From Candidatus Bipolaricaulota bacterium (GTDB lineage Bacteria > Bipolaricaulota > Bipolaricaulia > UBA7950 > UBA9294), in assembly GCA_030612485.1 (NCBI GenBank), contig JAUWNS010000145.1, positions 1 through 5,985 of the forward strand: DNA of 5,985 bases, read 5' to 3'. Made by a program: the position numbers and the translations under genes. Below the pieces are notes generated by a model that saw only the letters and a program-made list of their open reading frames with translations, did no database searches and was not told the origin of the DNA. Positions 4,569 to 5,985 of the stretch are shown piece after piece. The stretch's first letter is position 1. Each line of letters begins with the position of its first letter.

Positions 4569-5078
4569 ATGGCCGATGTTCTGATCCTGGTCGAAGAGGG
4601 GTACGAGGAGTTTGAGCTGTGGGTCCCTTACTACCGTTTCCTCGAAGATGGTCTGTCGGTGGAGATCGTGGGGAAGGAGAAAGGGAAGGCTTATGCAGGG
4701 AAACACGGGATCGCGATCAAAGCAGGAGAATCGTTCTCTAACGCTGATGTAAGCGAAGCGAAGTGTGTCGTCATCCCCGGGGGATTGGCCCCGGATCGTC
4801 TGCGGATCCACGAGGATGCCCTCGATCTCGTCCGCCGTGCCGATAATCAAGGTGCGGTCATCGCGGCGATCTGCCACGCCGGGTCGGTCCTCATCTCGGC
4901 AGGGATCGTCGCAGGGCGGCGTTTGACCTCCTACCGTTCGATCCGCGACGATCTCCTCGCCGCCGATGCTACATGGATCGATGCAGCGGTTGTCGTCGAT
5001 GAGAACCTTATCACCTCGCGCACGCCGCAGGATCTACCGGAGTTTCTCCCCGCGATCCTCGCTGCGATAAAGGGATAA
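4569..5078 (+). CDS. PfpI/DJ-1 family protein (putative cysteine peptidase or deglycase)
   Basis: The 169-residue protein matches the PfpI family over its full length. The nucleophile is Cys102 followed by His103 in AAICHAG (99-105), the nucleophile elbow. Glu13 in GYEEFEL (11-17) aligns with the Glu that hydrogen-bonds the Cys in archaeal PfpI. VVIPGGLAPDRLR (67-79) holds Asp76 where the archaeal enzyme, as I recall, has the Glu supplied from the neighbouring subunit. TSYRSIRDDL (120-129) and ITSRTPQDLPEF (148-159) complete the fold. Members are cytoplasmic oligomers with peptidase, glyoxalase III or protein/nucleotide deglycation activities; which applies here cannot be told. AAGGAGG (4557-4563) lies 5 nt before the ATG. 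It is the first gene of a pair with rsmI. A TAAAGT at 4488-4493 is a possible -10 box but has no good -35. Confidence 0.92.
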   Translation: MADVLILVEEGYEEFELWVPYYRFLEDGLSVEIVGKEKGKAYAGKHGIAIKAGESFSNADVSEAKCVVIPGGLAPDRLRIHEDALDLVRRADNQGAVIAAICHAGSVLISAGIVAGRRLTSYRSIRDDLLAADATWIDAAVVVDENLITSRTPQDLPEFLPAILAAIKG

Positions 5079-5079
5079 G

Positions 5080-5913
5080 ATGGCAGGTTTCCTCTATATC
5101 GTATCGCTTCCAATAGGGAATATGGAGGATATCACCCTGCGGGCGATCAAAACCCTGCGGGCGGTCGACTTTATCGTTGCCGAGGACACACGCAACACGC
5201 GCCGAATCCTCGACCGTTACCGTATTACGACGCCGTTTCGCAGGAGCTACTACCAAGGGGTGGAGAGGGAACGCGTCGATTCACTCCTCGCTTTGCTCGA
5301 AGATGGGAGAGACCTCGCGTTGGTGAGCGACGCCGGGACCCCACTCATCAGCGACCCCGGTTACCCCCTCGTGAGTGCAGCGATCAAAGCCGGCGTCGTC
5401 GTCATTCCGATTCCCGGGCCGACCGCGGCGATCACTGCCTTGGTCTCCTCCGGTCTAGCGACCGATCACTTTGCTTTCGACGGGGCCGTCCCTCGCAAGG
5501 AGGGAGAGCGTCGTGCCTACTTCGAGAAGGTTCGTTCCGAACAGCGGACGATCATTGTCCACGAATCCCCACATCGCCTTCTCCCTACCCTGGAGACGAT
5601 CGCGGAGGTCCTTTCCGATCGAACGATTGTCCTCGCCCGCGAACTGACCAAGGTGCACGAGGAGTTCCTGCGGGGGAGCCCCGGCGAGATCCTGGAGATT
5701 CTGCGGGCGCGGGGTGAGGTCAAGGGGGAATGTGTTCTCCTGATCGCGGGGAACCGAGAACCGAGCTCATCCCATGATCATGAGGCAGCAAAGGGACTCG
5801 CCGCGCTCCTCAAAGAAGAGGGTATCTCGAACAAGGTGACGGTTAAGATCCTGATAGAAGCACTAGATCTCCCGCGCAACGAAGCCTATCGCTTGGTTCA
5901 TCCGTCCCCTTGA
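5080..5913 (+). CDS. rsmI: 16S rRNA (cytidine-1402 2'-O)-methyltransferase RsmI
   Basis: RsmI uses S-adenosylmethionine to methylate the ribose of C1402 in the 16S rRNA decoding centre, working with RsmH. The 277-residue protein has normal length and all family blocks: PIGN (11-14) with EDITLRA (16-22), AEDTRNTRRIL (34-44), SDAGTPLISDPGYPLV (83-98), PIPGPTAAITALVSSG (110-125), HESPHRL (161-167), ARELTKVHEEF (186-196) and GECVLLIAG (216-224). The usual ATPIGN is SLPIGN and the usual GFLPRK is GAVPRK; both are mild changes. A helical C-terminal domain (about 235-273) follows the catalytic tetrapyrrole-methylase-like core. The ATG comes 1 nt after the PfpI stop, with an AAAGGG (5068-5073) inside the upstream gene as ribosome site, so translation is probably coupled. 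The two roles have no obvious biochemical link. Confidence 0.96.
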   Translation: MAGFLYIVSLPIGNMEDITLRAIKTLRAVDFIVAEDTRNTRRILDRYRITTPFRRSYYQGVERERVDSLLALLEDGRDLALVSDAGTPLISDPGYPLVSAAIKAGVVVIPIPGPTAAITALVSSGLATDHFAFDGAVPRKEGERRAYFEKVRSEQRTIIVHESPHRLLPTLETIAEVLSDRTIVLARELTKVHEEFLRGSPGEILEILRARGEVKGECVLLIAGNREPSSSHDHEAAKGLAALLKEEGISNKVTVKILIEALDLPRNEAYRLVHPSP

Positions 5914-5985
5914 GCCCGAAGATCGCATCGATAAAGAAAGTCCATGGACTCTTGATGAATACCGGGCCTGCCGTGCTATTCGTGA
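5910..5985 (+). CDS. Possible start of a further gene, cut by the right edge
   Basis: A frame beginning with TTG overlaps the rsmI stop (TTGA, 5910-5913) and stays open for 25 codons to the edge, reading LSPKIASIKKVHGLLMNTGP and on into a hydrophobic AVLFV. The overlap suggests a coupled third gene of the pfpI-rsmI operon. There is no Shine-Dalgarno. An in-frame ATG at 5955 is an alternative start. The minus strand is also open here, so the call is tentative. I do not recognise the product. Confidence 0.35.
   Translation, partial: MSPKIASIKKVHGLLMNTGPAVLFV

Overview
This is bacterial DNA with strong Shine-Dalgarno sequences (AAAGGAGG type) ahead of most genes and short intergenic gaps. RsmI (16S rRNA methyltransferase) and a sigma70-like promoter grammar mark it as bacterial. 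The phylum cannot be fixed from the sequence. The standalone TrpB2-type enzyme, the PfpI protein and the PKD/cysteine-rich surface protein would suit an environmental, possibly thermophilic or uncultured lineage, but that is inference.

Left part (1-1389): a divergent sulfur-related locus. On the minus strand a 71-residue ribbon-helix-helix (RHH) regulator precedes cysC (APS kinase), which runs off the left edge. On the plus strand a TauE/SafE-family anion permease starts. The 122-bp divergent spacer holds two dyads with the same core, ACTC-N6-GAGT, one on each candidate promoter. This looks like a small self-contained regulon in which the RHH protein could control its own operon and the permease.

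Middle (1390-3255): a 451-bp non-coding stretch holds an array of degenerate octamers in two opposed blocks. A good candidate promoter follows, then a leader with a 10-codon ORF containing one Trp codon, then a TrpB2-type tryptophan synthase beta chain. A strong hairpin lies between this gene and the convergent gene that follows.

Right part (3256-5985): a minus-strand gene encodes a membrane-anchored protein with two PKD/Ig-like domains flanking a Pro/Cys-rich linker. Divergent from it is a tight plus-strand pair, a PfpI/DJ-1 protein and rsmI, separated by 1 nt. A further open frame overlaps the rsmI stop and runs off the right edge.

The best candidates for something undescribed are the paired RHH operators in the cysC/tauE locus, the two-state octamer arrays, the trpB leader, and the cysteine-rich PKD protein.
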